Source of the DNA: an uncultured Lachnospiraceae bacterium
GTDB taxonomy: Bacteria > Bacillota > Clostridia > Lachnospirales > Lachnospiraceae
Direction: 5' to 3'
DNA length: 55,049 nt
Assembly (NCBI GenBank): GCA_910577105.1
Contig: CAJTMB010000022.1
Coordinates: 1 to 55,049, forward strand
Shown: positions 38,916 through 47,579 of the stretch, piece by piece
Layout of the letters: every line of letters starts with the position of its first letter
How positions within the stretch are numbered: the first letter of the stretch is position 1
The notes under the pieces: model-generated
What the model was told of the DNA's origin: nothing
The model's database searches: none
Seen by the model: only the letters and a program-made list of their open reading frames with translations
Translations under genes and position numbers: made by a program

Positions 38916-40106
38916 ATGGAAAATCGAGAATTGCCCTTAGTCAGTGTTGTCATACCCACCTATAACAGAATTCATACCCTTCCGGCTTCTGTGGACAGTG
39001 TGTTGAACCAGACCTATGAAAATCTGGAATTAATTATCATGGATGACGGTTCCGATGACGGAACGGGGGAGTATGTAAACAGCATTGCGGACAAAAGGGT
39101 GAGGTACAGAAAGGCAGAAAAGAACATGGGTCCTTCGGCGGCAAGGAATTTGGGGGCGGAACTGGCAAAAGGCAGATATCTGGCTTTTCAGGACAGTGAT
39201 GACGAATGGGCACAGGACAAACTGGAAAAGCAGATGAAAGTTATGCTGGAAAACAGTGATGTATCCATGGTCTACTCTGAGTTTGGTTTTTATCGCGGAG
39301 AAGAACTGATAATCATTATACCATCCCATAAGATTCCCGATGAGGAAAAGCGGGGAGACATTTTTTCCTACCTTTTGCTGTACCCGCTTATCAGTACGCA
39401 GACTATGCTGATAGAAACAAAAGCTTTTATAGAGGCGGATGGCTTTAATGAGAAATTAAAATCATATGAAGATTTTGAATTTTCCCTGCGTTTTGCAAAA
39501 AATCACAGGATAGGGTTTGTGGCAGAGCCGTTGGTCAAGGTAAATAATTCGCCAAACAGTGTGAACCAGCGTTTGGGAGAAAGAATCAGAACCCAGTTTT
39601 ATATGGTGAGGGAGATGCTGGATTCATTGAGGGAAAGAAATCTGCTGGAATATAAACTGGATATTGTATTCCGTGAGGCAGAGTCTTTGCTGTGCCATGA
39701 CATTTTTATGGAAGAACTTCAGCAGCTATCAGAAGAGTATTTGTCGCAGACGGAGAAAGAAATGGCTGTTTCCTACCTGAAAAAGATGGAGCAGGGCAAA
39801 GAAATCGTTTATCAGAAAATGGAAATGCTCGAAATCCTTCCGAAGTTCAAACAAAAGGTTCTGCAAATATACATGGGGCTGTATGAAAAAAAGATTTTGT
39901 GGTCAAAAGAGAATCAGGAAACACTGAAACAGCTGGTAAGCAGTATAGCACTGTTCCAAAAAGCATTTTCGATGCCGAAAGAGGTGCGGCAGCGTTATGA
40001 TTCCATAGAGAAAAGACTTGAGGAAGAAGAACTTACAGAAACAGACAGGCTTTACCTGCTGGCTGATATCGTGGAATTATTTGAAACGCTGGAAAAGCTA
40101 TGGTAA
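38916..40106 (+). CDS. GT2-family glycosyltransferase with helical C-terminal extension
   Basis: 396 residues. Residues 8-230 are a GT-A fold of family GT2: VSVVIPTYNRIHTLPASVDS, LIIMDDGSDDGT, GPSAARNLG, the DxD-type DSDDEW, and an ED-type YEDFEFSLRFA catalytic region. Residues 240-396 are helical with coiled-coil spacing (a partner or acceptor-binding arm). AAGGAG precedes the ATG 38916. The last 16 codons are nearly repeated at 47481-47528. It meets the SGNH gene tail-to-tail with a 6-nt gap. Confidence 0.93.
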   Translation: MENRELPLVSVVIPTYNRIHTLPASVDSVLNQTYENLELIIMDDGSDDGTGEYVNSIADKRVRYRKAEKNMGPSAARNLGAELAKGRYLAFQDSDDEWAQDKLEKQMKVMLENSDVSMVYSEFGFYRGEELIIIIPSHKIPDEEKRGDIFSYLLLYPLISTQTMLIETKAFIEADGFNEKLKSYEDFEFSLRFAKNHRIGFVAEPLVKVNNSPNSVNQRLGERIRTQFYMVREMLDSLRERNLLEYKLDIVFREAESLLCHDIFMEELQQLSEEYLSQTEKEMAVSYLKKMEQGKEIVYQKMEMLEILPKFKQKVLQIYMGLYEKKILWSKENQETLKQLVSSIALFQKAFSMPKEVRQRYDSIEKRLEEEELTETDRLYLLADIVELFETLEKLW

Positions 40107-40112
40107 AATAAA

Positions 40113-41120
40113 CTAAAACAGTTTCTGCCATTCCGCTTTTGCAAGGGAAAGCGCATGCTGTCCCAGGTGGCATCTGTCAGAAGAAAGATACTGTTCACGG
40201 GTTTCATAGTCGGGTGTAACCATCTGTCCGAATACGGACAGGAAAAGGATGCCATGTGCGGCACACATTGCGGAAAGCTTTTCATTAAAATAGGCCGTGG
40301 CAAGATTGCGCTCTTTTTCGCTGCCATTGCGCGGGAATTTAGGGTCAAGGGGACAGCTTTCTTTTTGGGAGGCGATGGGTCCCCAGCAGGATACCCTGTA
40401 ATCCTGTGTCTGGAGCCAGAGAAGAAACTGCATATATTGTGCAAGGATGTCATCCACAATTTGCTGATAACCTCTGTTTTGGAGCGCTGCCTGTTTGAAT
40501 ACATGGACGCGGATATCAATTTCACCGAGGCAGCAAAGGATTTTTGTATGGGGTTTTAAAAATTTTTGGCACAAATATTCTGCCTTTTCCCGGAAAGCGT
40601 AAGTGGAGCCCGGACGGTTGCAGGTATAGGCAAGGCAGGGGCCGGCGTGCAGCGGGGTAAACGGATAAGGGGAATTAATTGGACAGGTATTGATGTCCTT
40701 TCCTATGGGAATGAAAGAAAGCTCTTCGTTGCCGCTAAAAAAATTCACATGGGAATCACCCAGCACAATCACGGTGTCATCCCGATAGTGGCGCAGGCAG
40801 GCATGGTCAAAATTGGCCTGTTCAAGCAGGGTGTCCACATGTTCTGTTTCGGGCAGAACCTGAAGTGCAAATACAAGCTTTTGCAGGCGCGATATGACGG
40901 CGTCGGGATTGTATGCGGCAGCTTCCGCCTTTGCCTCTTCCACCAATCCGGCAAAAAGGCGGCTGACCTGTTCATACCGGGCAGCGGTATAAAGTTCTGT
41001 GCGGCAGGAAAGCTCTTCGGATATGCATAACAGGATATCTTCCCAGGGCAGCAGGGCTGCAACGGCAGGATTGGTCTTAATGGAATTGATAAGCTGCAAC
41101 AGAATTTGTATCGTCCTCAT
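40113..41120 (-). CDS. SGNH/GDSL-type hydrolase-like protein
   Basis: 335 residues. An N-terminal helical domain (1-115) precedes the SGNH core: TVIVLGDSHVNFFSG (GDS block with catalytic Ser), LCCLGEIDIRVH (Gly/Asn-block region with GEID), and the closing SSDRCHLGQHA (Asp-x-x-His). The probable role is a glycan O-acyl esterase or acyltransferase acting in the cytoplasm, since there is no signal peptide. Same general enzyme type as the C-terminal half of 28277-29437 but not close in sequence. RBS weak (GGCGGTG). Confidence 0.78.
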   Translation of the reverse strand: MRTIQILLQLINSIKTNPAVAALLPWEDILLCISEELSCRTELYTAARYEQVSRLFAGLVEEAKAEAAAYNPDAVISRLQKLVFALQVLPETEHVDTLLEQANFDHACLRHYRDDTVIVLGDSHVNFFSGNEELSFIPIGKDINTCPINSPYPFTPLHAGPCLAYTCNRPGSTYAFREKAEYLCQKFLKPHTKILCCLGEIDIRVHVFKQAALQNRGYQQIVDDILAQYMQFLLWLQTQDYRVSCWGPIASQKESCPLDPKFPRNGSEKERNLATAYFNEKLSAMCAAHGILFLSVFGQMVTPDYETREQYLSSDRCHLGQHALSLAKAEWQKLF

Positions 41121-41157
41121 AAAGCACCGCCTTTAAGAAGTAAGTGATATTGCTTTC

Positions 41158-41186
41158 ATTTTATCATAGGGAAAAAATGTGTACAA
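41158..41186 (-). promoter_or_regulatory. Possible sigma-A promoter of the SGNH gene
   Basis: On the minus strand TTGTAC (41181-41186), 17-bp spacer, TAAAAT (41158-41163), 38 bp upstream of the ATG at 41120. Confidence 0.6.
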
Positions 41187-41225
41187 GAGGAAGCTCATAG
41201 AAATCGTCAGAAGCAAGGAGGCATC

Positions 41226-43289
41226 ATGAATAAAACGAAAAATTTGCTGGTGAAAATAAGGGAGGCGGCTGCGGACGGCAGGCTGCCGGCCGGTTCGGTA
41301 CCGATTGCGGACATCAGGCAGTGCGTCCGCACGGAGTTGGAGGTGCATCGCAGTACCTTTACGGAACAGCAGTATGCCAAGGTTCTGGAACGCTTTGATA
41401 AACTGGGTGCGGATATCCGGGAGGGCGAAACGGATATAGAAAAAATATTGCTGTTTATGGATGCCCTGATTCTTGGCGTGGATATGATATCCGAGGCAGT
41501 CTATACGCTGGCAAACGGAGATTACTGGCGTTATAAGCACGGGGAGAAAGCAGACAATCCGGAAATCGCCGGCATCATAGAATACATAGACAGGGAGCGC
41601 AGGATAAACCTGATTAGTTATGATTTTGTGAAGGAATATGATGAACTGCCGGTAACGGTATGTCCGGACGACGGGTGCGGCATGTTTTACATACCCTATA
41701 AAGGAAGAAAGATGTTCTTCCCAAGGGGATGGGACGAGGAAAAAATTGCCGGTTATTACCGCAGCGTGGTAATGGAGCAGGACGGGCGTTCACCGCATTG
41801 CTATGCCAATAAAACATTCGGGGTAAAAGAGGGGGATGTGGTAGTGGATGCCGGTGCGGCGGAAGGCATTTTTGCACTGGATTGCATTGATATAGCATCG
41901 AAACTGTATCTCATTGAGGCGGATGAGGCATGGTTTGAGGCATTGGAGCAGACTTTCCGGGATGACAGGGAAAAGGTACGGCTTATTTACGGATTTCTGG
42001 ACAGTTACCATTCCGGCAGCCATGTGAGCATCGACGGGCTGTTTGGACAGGAAGAAATCAATTTTATTAAAATGGATATCGAAGGGGCTGAAAAAGCGGC
42101 TCTGGCAGGCGCGGAAAAAACACTTGCACGATGCGGAAACATCCGTTGTGCCGTATGTGCCTATCATTGCAGGGAGGATGAGGAAAGCATCCGAAATATT
42201 TTAAAGGGCTATGGTTTTGACACGGATACCTCGAAGGGCTACATGTGTCCGGACTGGACTTTGGAAGCGTATATGGAAGCCGAACTCAGGCGCGGCGTTG
42301 TATTTGGGAAAAAGACAGGCCAGCCTTTGGAAAAAGCGGGGATGCCGGAATATGACGCATTGATTGTGGTTACGGCAAAGGATTTTGAAAGGTTGCAGAG
42401 CCAGTATCGGAGGCTGTCTGAAAATCTGCCCGCACGGCGTATCTTCTTTGTGGGCAATGAGGATGTGGGACGGCTTGTCCAAAATGCCGGACTGGGAGAA
42501 AAAGTCGGATTTATAGAGGAAAACACGATTCTGCCTTTTGACGACGTGCATAAAGTGATGAAGGAAGCGTTAAAAGATGTGCTTTCCGGACAGGAGCTTC
42601 CCAGGGGGATTACGGGCTGGTATTACCAGCAGTTTTTAAAAATGCAGTATGCCCGCATGTGTGAGGACGCCTATTATCTCGTGTGGGATGGGGATACCAT
42701 ACCCTGCGCACCGTTTTCCATGTTTAAGGCGGGAACCCTTCAGCCTTATCTGGACATGAAGAGCGAATACTGCGGGGCTTATTTTGAAACGATGGCAAAG
42801 CTTGTTCCGGGACTGCATAAGTGTTTTGAGAAATCTTTTATTTCGGAGCATATGCTGATGAACAGCGAAATTATGCGGGAACTGCTTTCGGAGATAGAGG
42901 CAAACAGTAATATCGTGGGAGAAAGTTTCTGGGAAAAGATAATACATGCCATTGACGAAAAGGGGCTGCAGGAAAACAGTTTCAGTGAATTTGAAACTTA
43001 CGGCACTTTTGTGGCAATGCGGCACCCGGAAAGCTACCGGCTGAGGGATTGGCATTCTTTCCGTTACGGCGGTGTGTTTTACAGTCTGGAGACGATATCG
43101 GATGCAGACTATGCGTGGCTTGGTAAGGATTTTTTTGCCATCTCTTTTGAAAAGGGTGATTTTGTAAGGGAAGACCAGAAGAATTTGTTTGACAACAAAA
43201 AGTATCAGGAAAAGCTTTCTGCAAGGCAAATGCTGGAAATTGCACAGAAGGAATTTAAAGAAGGAAGCTACTTGGAGGTGTGGAAATAA
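41226..43289 (+). CDS. Bifunctional FkbM methyltransferase / DUF6492-like glycosyltransferase
   Basis: 687 residues, three parts. The N-terminal 1-195 is helical and unknown. Residues about 200-350 are an FkbM methyltransferase (VVVDAGAAEGIFALDCID with Asp208-Gly210, YLIEADEAWFEAL, FIKMDIEGAEKAALAGAEKT). Residues about 385-670 resemble the DUF6492 family (YDALIVVTAKDFERLQSQYR, GWYYQQFLKMQYARM, YYLVWDGDTIP with Asp488-Gly489-Asp490 as a DxD), a GT-A-like glycosyltransferase. So one protein may add a sugar and methylate it. AAGGAGG precedes the ATG 41226. The next gene starts 3 nt after its stop. Confidence 0.8.
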   Translation: MNKTKNLLVKIREAAADGRLPAGSVPIADIRQCVRTELEVHRSTFTEQQYAKVLERFDKLGADIREGETDIEKILLFMDALILGVDMISEAVYTLANGDYWRYKHGEKADNPEIAGIIEYIDRERRINLISYDFVKEYDELPVTVCPDDGCGMFYIPYKGRKMFFPRGWDEEKIAGYYRSVVMEQDGRSPHCYANKTFGVKEGDVVVDAGAAEGIFALDCIDIASKLYLIEADEAWFEALEQTFRDDREKVRLIYGFLDSYHSGSHVSIDGLFGQEEINFIKMDIEGAEKAALAGAEKTLARCGNIRCAVCAYHCREDEESIRNILKGYGFDTDTSKGYMCPDWTLEAYMEAELRRGVVFGKKTGQPLEKAGMPEYDALIVVTAKDFERLQSQYRRLSENLPARRIFFVGNEDVGRLVQNAGLGEKVGFIEENTILPFDDVHKVMKEALKDVLSGQELPRGITGWYYQQFLKMQYARMCEDAYYLVWDGDTIPCAPFSMFKAGTLQPYLDMKSEYCGAYFETMAKLVPGLHKCFEKSFISEHMLMNSEIMRELLSEIEANSNIVGESFWEKIIHAIDEKGLQENSFSEFETYGTFVAMRHPESYRLRDWHSFRYGGVFYSLETISDADYAWLGKDFFAISFEKGDFVREDQKNLFDNKKYQEKLSARQMLEIAQKEFKEGSYLEVWK

Positions 43290-43291
43290 AA

Positions 43292-45337
43292 ATGGAGAAA
43301 ACAGAGTACAGCAAACAGGAAGTCAATCAGATGAAATGGCAGGTTTACAGGCAGCTTCCGGTTTTTAAACAGAAAATACTTGCATGGTATCCTGATGTGA
43401 AAGAGCGCGGCATACCGTGGGAGAAAAGCACCGGTACCGAAGTGTGTACTATTGCCGCCATACTGTGCGATTGTACGATTTTGTTTGCCATGCAGGGGGA
43501 GCTTTCGGAAAAGTGCAGGCAGATAAAGGCGGTTTCCGAAAACAAACCGCTGGAAGCCGGAGAGCAGGCTGCCCTGCTGGAAAGCCTGTTTGAAATGATT
43601 GAACTGCTGGAGGAGTATATCGGAAAGAAGGCAAAGAAATGCAATGTATGTAAGAGCGATGTGTTTTTTACGCCGATTCCGGCAGGTTATGAGGAAACCA
43701 GGAAGCAGTGCGGTTTTCTGTATTGTAATGCGGATTTTCAGTTGGAGAGCAAGGAAAATTATGGATGTCCGGTGTGCGGCGCTTATGACAGGGACAGGCT
43801 GATGGTTGCTTTTCTGGAAGAGGTGCATGCAGAAAAAGGGGAAAAGCTGAGGATGCTGCATGTTGCACCGTCGCCTGCCATGGAACGTTATGCGCTGGGC
43901 AGGGAGGACATTCGATACGAATCTACGGATTTGATGATGGAGGGCGTTACTTTTCAGGCGGATTTGCAGGATATGGACATGGTGGCGGATGAGACTTATG
44001 ACATTATTGTCTGTTCCCATGTACTGGAGCATGTGGAAAACGATGCGAAAGCCATGCAGGAGCTGTATAGAATCTTAAAGCCTGACGGCGTATGCCTGGT
44101 GCTGGTGCCTTTGATTGTGGGAAAGCACGATACGGAAGAGAAGTGGAACTGCTCTATCGAAGAAAACTGGAGGCGGTTTGGACAGGGAGACCATTCCAGA
44201 CTGTACGGAAAAGAGGATTTTGTCGGGCGTCTGGAGGAGGCCGGATTTTATATAAACGAACTTGACGAAAAATGGTTTGGCAGGGAATTTTATCAGGAAT
44301 ACGGTTTTGACAATTTATCCATTATGTATGTGGCGACGAAAGATGTAAAACTGGTGGAGAAAGAGGAGGAAGGCACCGGGAGTGAGCTTATCAGGCTGCG
44401 GGAAGAAAACAAACTTTTGCGGCAGGCGCTCAACAACTTAAACGGGCAGGTTGCAAAATTGAGAAATGTAGTGGAAACGAACTTTCAAATTCTGTTCCAC
44501 GCACAGGATAATCTCGGATATGAAATCAGTGACAGGAAGTTTCAGGACAATCTGTGGTATCCGAAAATCATGAGTGAGGAGGATACATTCAGGGAAATCA
44601 TAGAGAATAAAAAGTCTATTGCCAGGTTTGGAGACGGGGAGTTCGGTATTATCTTCGGAGAACAGCGCTGGCGTTTTCAGGGTACAAATGACAGGCTGGC
44701 ATACCGGTTAAAGGAGGCCCTGCAGTCAAGGCAGGCAAATATATTAATCGGGCTGAATGATTTTTACGGTGACTTAAGCACCTGGACGAGAAGGGCAGCG
44801 GATGGGGTTCGGATTTACCTGACGCCGGAAGTCAGGAAAAAGCACTATGCCCTTTTGGACAGAGACAGGGAATATGCCTGTGCCAATGTATCGAGAAATG
44901 AAACCCCGGAACATGTAAAACGGCAGAAACAAATCTGGGAGGGAAGGGACTGCGTATTTATAGAAGGTTTTCAGACAAGGATGGGGGTTGGAAATAATCT
45001 ATTTGACAATGCCGCGTCCATTGTGCGGATTTTGTGCCCGGCGGAAAATGCCTTTGACAGGTATGAGGAGATATACAAGGAAGCATTAAAGCAGCCGAAG
45101 GACAGGCTGGTACTGATTGCACTTGGTCCAACGGCAAGCGTGCTGGCATATGATTTGGCGCTTGCGGGCTATCAGGCAATTGATATCGGCCATGCAGACC
45201 TGAGTTATGAGTGGATGCTTCGGGGCAGTCATAACAGGGTGCCTGAAAAATACAGCAACGAAGCGCCGGGGGGATATGTCGTGGCAGAAATCCATGATGA
45301 AGCATATGCATCACAGATTATTGCAGACTTTCACTGA
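43292..45337 (+). CDS. Bifunctional SAM methyltransferase / GT-D glycosyltransferase
   Basis: 681 residues from ATG 43292; a GTG at 43280 is too close to the GGAGG at 43274-43278. A cysteine-rich N-terminal segment has two pairs (CNVCKS and CPVCGAYDRDR), as in zinc-ribbon methyltransferases. Residues about 180-350 are a class I methyltransferase (RMLHVAPSPAMERYAL, VCSHVLEHVEND). A Leu/Asn-rich coiled coil (365-395) leads to a GT-D domain (430-675, formerly DUF1792) with SIARFGDGEFGI (Gly447-Phe451) and GLNDFYGDLS. The GT-D half is closely similar to 49294-50340. Coupled to the preceding gene. Confidence 0.85.
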   Translation: MEKTEYSKQEVNQMKWQVYRQLPVFKQKILAWYPDVKERGIPWEKSTGTEVCTIAAILCDCTILFAMQGELSEKCRQIKAVSENKPLEAGEQAALLESLFEMIELLEEYIGKKAKKCNVCKSDVFFTPIPAGYEETRKQCGFLYCNADFQLESKENYGCPVCGAYDRDRLMVAFLEEVHAEKGEKLRMLHVAPSPAMERYALGREDIRYESTDLMMEGVTFQADLQDMDMVADETYDIIVCSHVLEHVENDAKAMQELYRILKPDGVCLVLVPLIVGKHDTEEKWNCSIEENWRRFGQGDHSRLYGKEDFVGRLEEAGFYINELDEKWFGREFYQEYGFDNLSIMYVATKDVKLVEKEEEGTGSELIRLREENKLLRQALNNLNGQVAKLRNVVETNFQILFHAQDNLGYEISDRKFQDNLWYPKIMSEEDTFREIIENKKSIARFGDGEFGIIFGEQRWRFQGTNDRLAYRLKEALQSRQANILIGLNDFYGDLSTWTRRAADGVRIYLTPEVRKKHYALLDRDREYACANVSRNETPEHVKRQKQIWEGRDCVFIEGFQTRMGVGNNLFDNAASIVRILCPAENAFDRYEEIYKEALKQPKDRLVLIALGPTASVLAYDLALAGYQAIDIGHADLSYEWMLRGSHNRVPEKYSNEAPGGYVVAEIHDEAYASQIIADFH

Positions 45338-47396
45338 AACGGAGCAGTCTTTCACGGAGAAGCGGTTCAGCATAATCCCTGTCCAACAGTTCTTTGTAAA
45401 GAAGCATCTCCGGTGAACGGTCGTTTTTGACATAGGGATTTTCTAATATATCAGGAAAGAAATGAAGCAGGGATTCTTTCAGGTACATAAAATTATCATA
45501 GGAAAAAAACCGTTCATCCAAAAACATTCGCTGGACGGGTTCGGCAAAGGCCTTGGAAAAATGTAAGTAGGCATATTCGCTGCGGCAGTCATTTATGAGC
45601 GCCTGTTCCATAACCGTTTCGGTGGTTTTATTCTGGATTTGCGCGGTGTGCATATAATGACGGAGGATGGATTCACCAAACATGACGCCGGATTCATTTA
45701 TGCAGTAGAAGTAATGTGTTTGGGGAATCCTGCTGTAGGAACTCATCAACAGCATACAGCGTTCTGAGAAATAAATATCCTCCATATACAAATCTGTCGG
45801 AAAGTATATTTCGTTGTCTGCCAGAAAAGAACTTTTATACAGCCTGCCCCATGGGGCGGTTTTCCATCCGTATTGCAGGATGTACTTTCTTTTTACGGAA
45901 GAATTGCGCATGTCAAAGCATTCGGGCAGGCCGCTGCCGCTTACGGACAGCGCATCACCGTCATGAATTTCTTTGTAGGCGCATTCCACAACGTCACAGT
46001 TTCGGGCAGCCGCCTCGTCATACAGCTGTTGCAGCATTTCGGGAGAGATGGCATCGTCTGCGTCCACGAATGTAATATAGCTGCCGCTTGCATACTGCAT
46101 TCCCGTATTTCTCCCATATCCCTGCTTTTTGTTTTCGGAAAGCGGTATCAGCAGGAAATATTCGGAGTGGGCGCTTTCATAGTCTTCCAGAATATGCAGG
46201 GTATTGTCTGTGGATTTATCGTCTATACAAATGATTTCCATTTCCACGCCGTGCAATTTCTGGTTCAGCACGCTGTCAAGGCAGCGGGAAAGCTGTTTTT
46301 CTACATTATAACAAGGTATAATCACGGATATTTTGTCCAAAACCTGTGTCAGTTTTTGACTGAAGTCTGCAAGAACCTGCTGTTCTTCATAGGCGGCTAC
46401 GGATTCCCTGCATGTTTCGGGAGAAATCCGGGGCAGTTTTCCTGATGCAAGGCTGTCTAAAAGGACGGCCAGTTCGCTGCTGCCGCCTGATGGATACAGA
46501 AAGCCGTTTACACCGGGTCTGATAAGCTCAATAATGCCGTCCACGGGAGTGGAGATGACAGGTATACCGCAGGCAAGGCTCTCTATTGCCGACAAGGGAA
46601 AACTTTCGTATTCGGATGCCATCACCATGGCAGATGCCTTGGTAATGTATGCATAGGGATTGGATTTCCAGCCGGTGAAGTGAACACGCTCCTGCAGCTG
46701 CAATGAGGCTGTGAGCGCTTCCAGCCGGTTACGCTCGTCGCCGTCTCCAATCAGTATGAGCTGCCAGGAAGTGTGGGCAAGGTGCAGCGCATGAAGAATG
46801 ACATCAATGCGCTTTTCAACGGAAAGCCTGCCAACAAACAAAAGAGTCCTGTTTTCCCAGCTGACGTTTGCGTGAAGACTGCATCTGGTGAAATTAACTG
46901 GATTGTTTACGAGCATTGTGCGGAGTGCAGGGTTATGCGCATGGATAATGTTTTTGGTCTTTTCATTTAAAACCAGTATCGAATCTGCTTTTTCCAGACA
47001 TTCCAATCCGCCAAATCCTGCGGCAACATATCTTTCGACAGGGGCATGCAGCCATGCGGCTATTTTGCAATGGAAGTTCAATTTTGCGGCAGCCATTTTG
47101 GCAGTCACGACCATAATGGGACATGCGGTCGCTAAGACAATATCGGGCTTTTCCCGTGTGCTTAAAAATTCGGTATAACTTGCTGCAAACTGATTCAGTG
47201 AATAGGTCCCCCTGCCTTCCAGCAGCGGGAAGAATGGGATGGCCTCACTGACCCAGCGGACCCCTTCCCATACCAGCTGGATTACCCTCACCTGAAATCC
47301 CTGTTTTTGTAAATACAGGGCATTTTGATTTACCACGTTTTCCACGCCGCCTTTTTCGCCGACTGCAAGCAGAATATCGATAGAAATTTTTGTCAT
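45318..47396 (-). CDS. Bifunctional glycosyltransferase: GT4 domain fused to GT2 domain
   Basis: 692 residues from ATG 47396. Residues 1-365 are a GT4 enzyme (AVGEKGGVENVVNQNALYLQ, LLFVGRLSVEKRIDVILHAL, and the donor-site YESFPLSAIESLACGIPVIS). Residues about 370-600 are a GT2 enzyme (ISVIIPCYNVEKQLSRCLDS, IICIDDKSTDNTLHIL, YGRNTGMQYASGSYITFVDA DD). The last 90 residues are helical. Two sugars may be added in turn by one polypeptide. The 3' end overlaps the 3' end of 43292-45337 by 20 nt. A fragment of another gene lies in the promoter-side gap. Confidence 0.92.
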   Translation of the reverse strand: MTKISIDILLAVGEKGGVENVVNQNALYLQKQGFQVRVIQLVWEGVRWVSEAIPFFPLLEGRGTYSLNQFAASYTEFLSTREKPDIVLATACPIMVVTAKMAAAKLNFHCKIAAWLHAPVERYVAAGFGGLECLEKADSILVLNEKTKNIIHAHNPALRTMLVNNPVNFTRCSLHANVSWENRTLLFVGRLSVEKRIDVILHALHLAHTSWQLILIGDGDERNRLEALTASLQLQERVHFTGWKSNPYAYITKASAMVMASEYESFPLSAIESLACGIPVISTPVDGIIELIRPGVNGFLYPSGGSSELAVLLDSLASGKLPRISPETCRESVAAYEEQQVLADFSQKLTQVLDKISVIIPCYNVEKQLSRCLDSVLNQKLHGVEMEIICIDDKSTDNTLHILEDYESAHSEYFLLIPLSENKKQGYGRNTGMQYASGSYITFVDADDAISPEMLQQLYDEAAARNCDVVECAYKEIHDGDALSVSGSGLPECFDMRNSSVKRKYILQYGWKTAPWGRLYKSSFLADNEIYFPTDLYMEDIYFSERCMLLMSSYSRIPQTHYFYCINESGVMFGESILRHYMHTAQIQNKTTETVMEQALINDCRSEYAYLHFSKAFAEPVQRMFLDERFFSYDNFMYLKESLLHFFPDILENPYVKNDRSPEMLLYKELLDRDYAEPLLRERLLRFSESLQ

Positions 47397-47480
47397 AATG
47401 ACCCTTAACCTCACGAAATATTGTCTGTTATTTTGTATTTTCAATATAGCATGGCAGGCAGGGACAATCAAGGAAAACTA

Positions 47481-47528
47481 TTGGCGGATATGGTGGAATT
47501 ATTTGAAACGAGGGAAAAGCTATGGTAA
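47481..47528 (+). pseudogene. Remnant of a GT2 glycosyltransferase gene (last 15 codons and stop)
   Basis: Reading from 47481, the codons give LADMVELFETREKLW and a stop, against LADIVELFETLEKLW and stop at 40059-40106. At the DNA level 43 of 48 bases agree, and the next six (AAATAA) also agree; similarity ends on both sides. It has no start or RBS and is the 3' end of a lost or recombined copy of the 38916-40106 type gene. Confidence 0.85.
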
Positions 47529-47579
47529 AATAAGATTGCGGTTTTTAAAGCGGAAAATGCGGTACGGAGGTAAGTCTGA

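Noticed and set aside
42636..43229. 197-codon minus-strand open frame opposite the FkbM-DUF6492 gene
   Set aside because: Shadow of the plus-strand coding sequence; no RBS and no recognisable domain.
43268..44032. 254-codon minus-strand open frame opposite the methyltransferase/GT-D gene
   Set aside because: Shadow frame; the plus strand has zinc-ribbon and methyltransferase motifs over the same bases.
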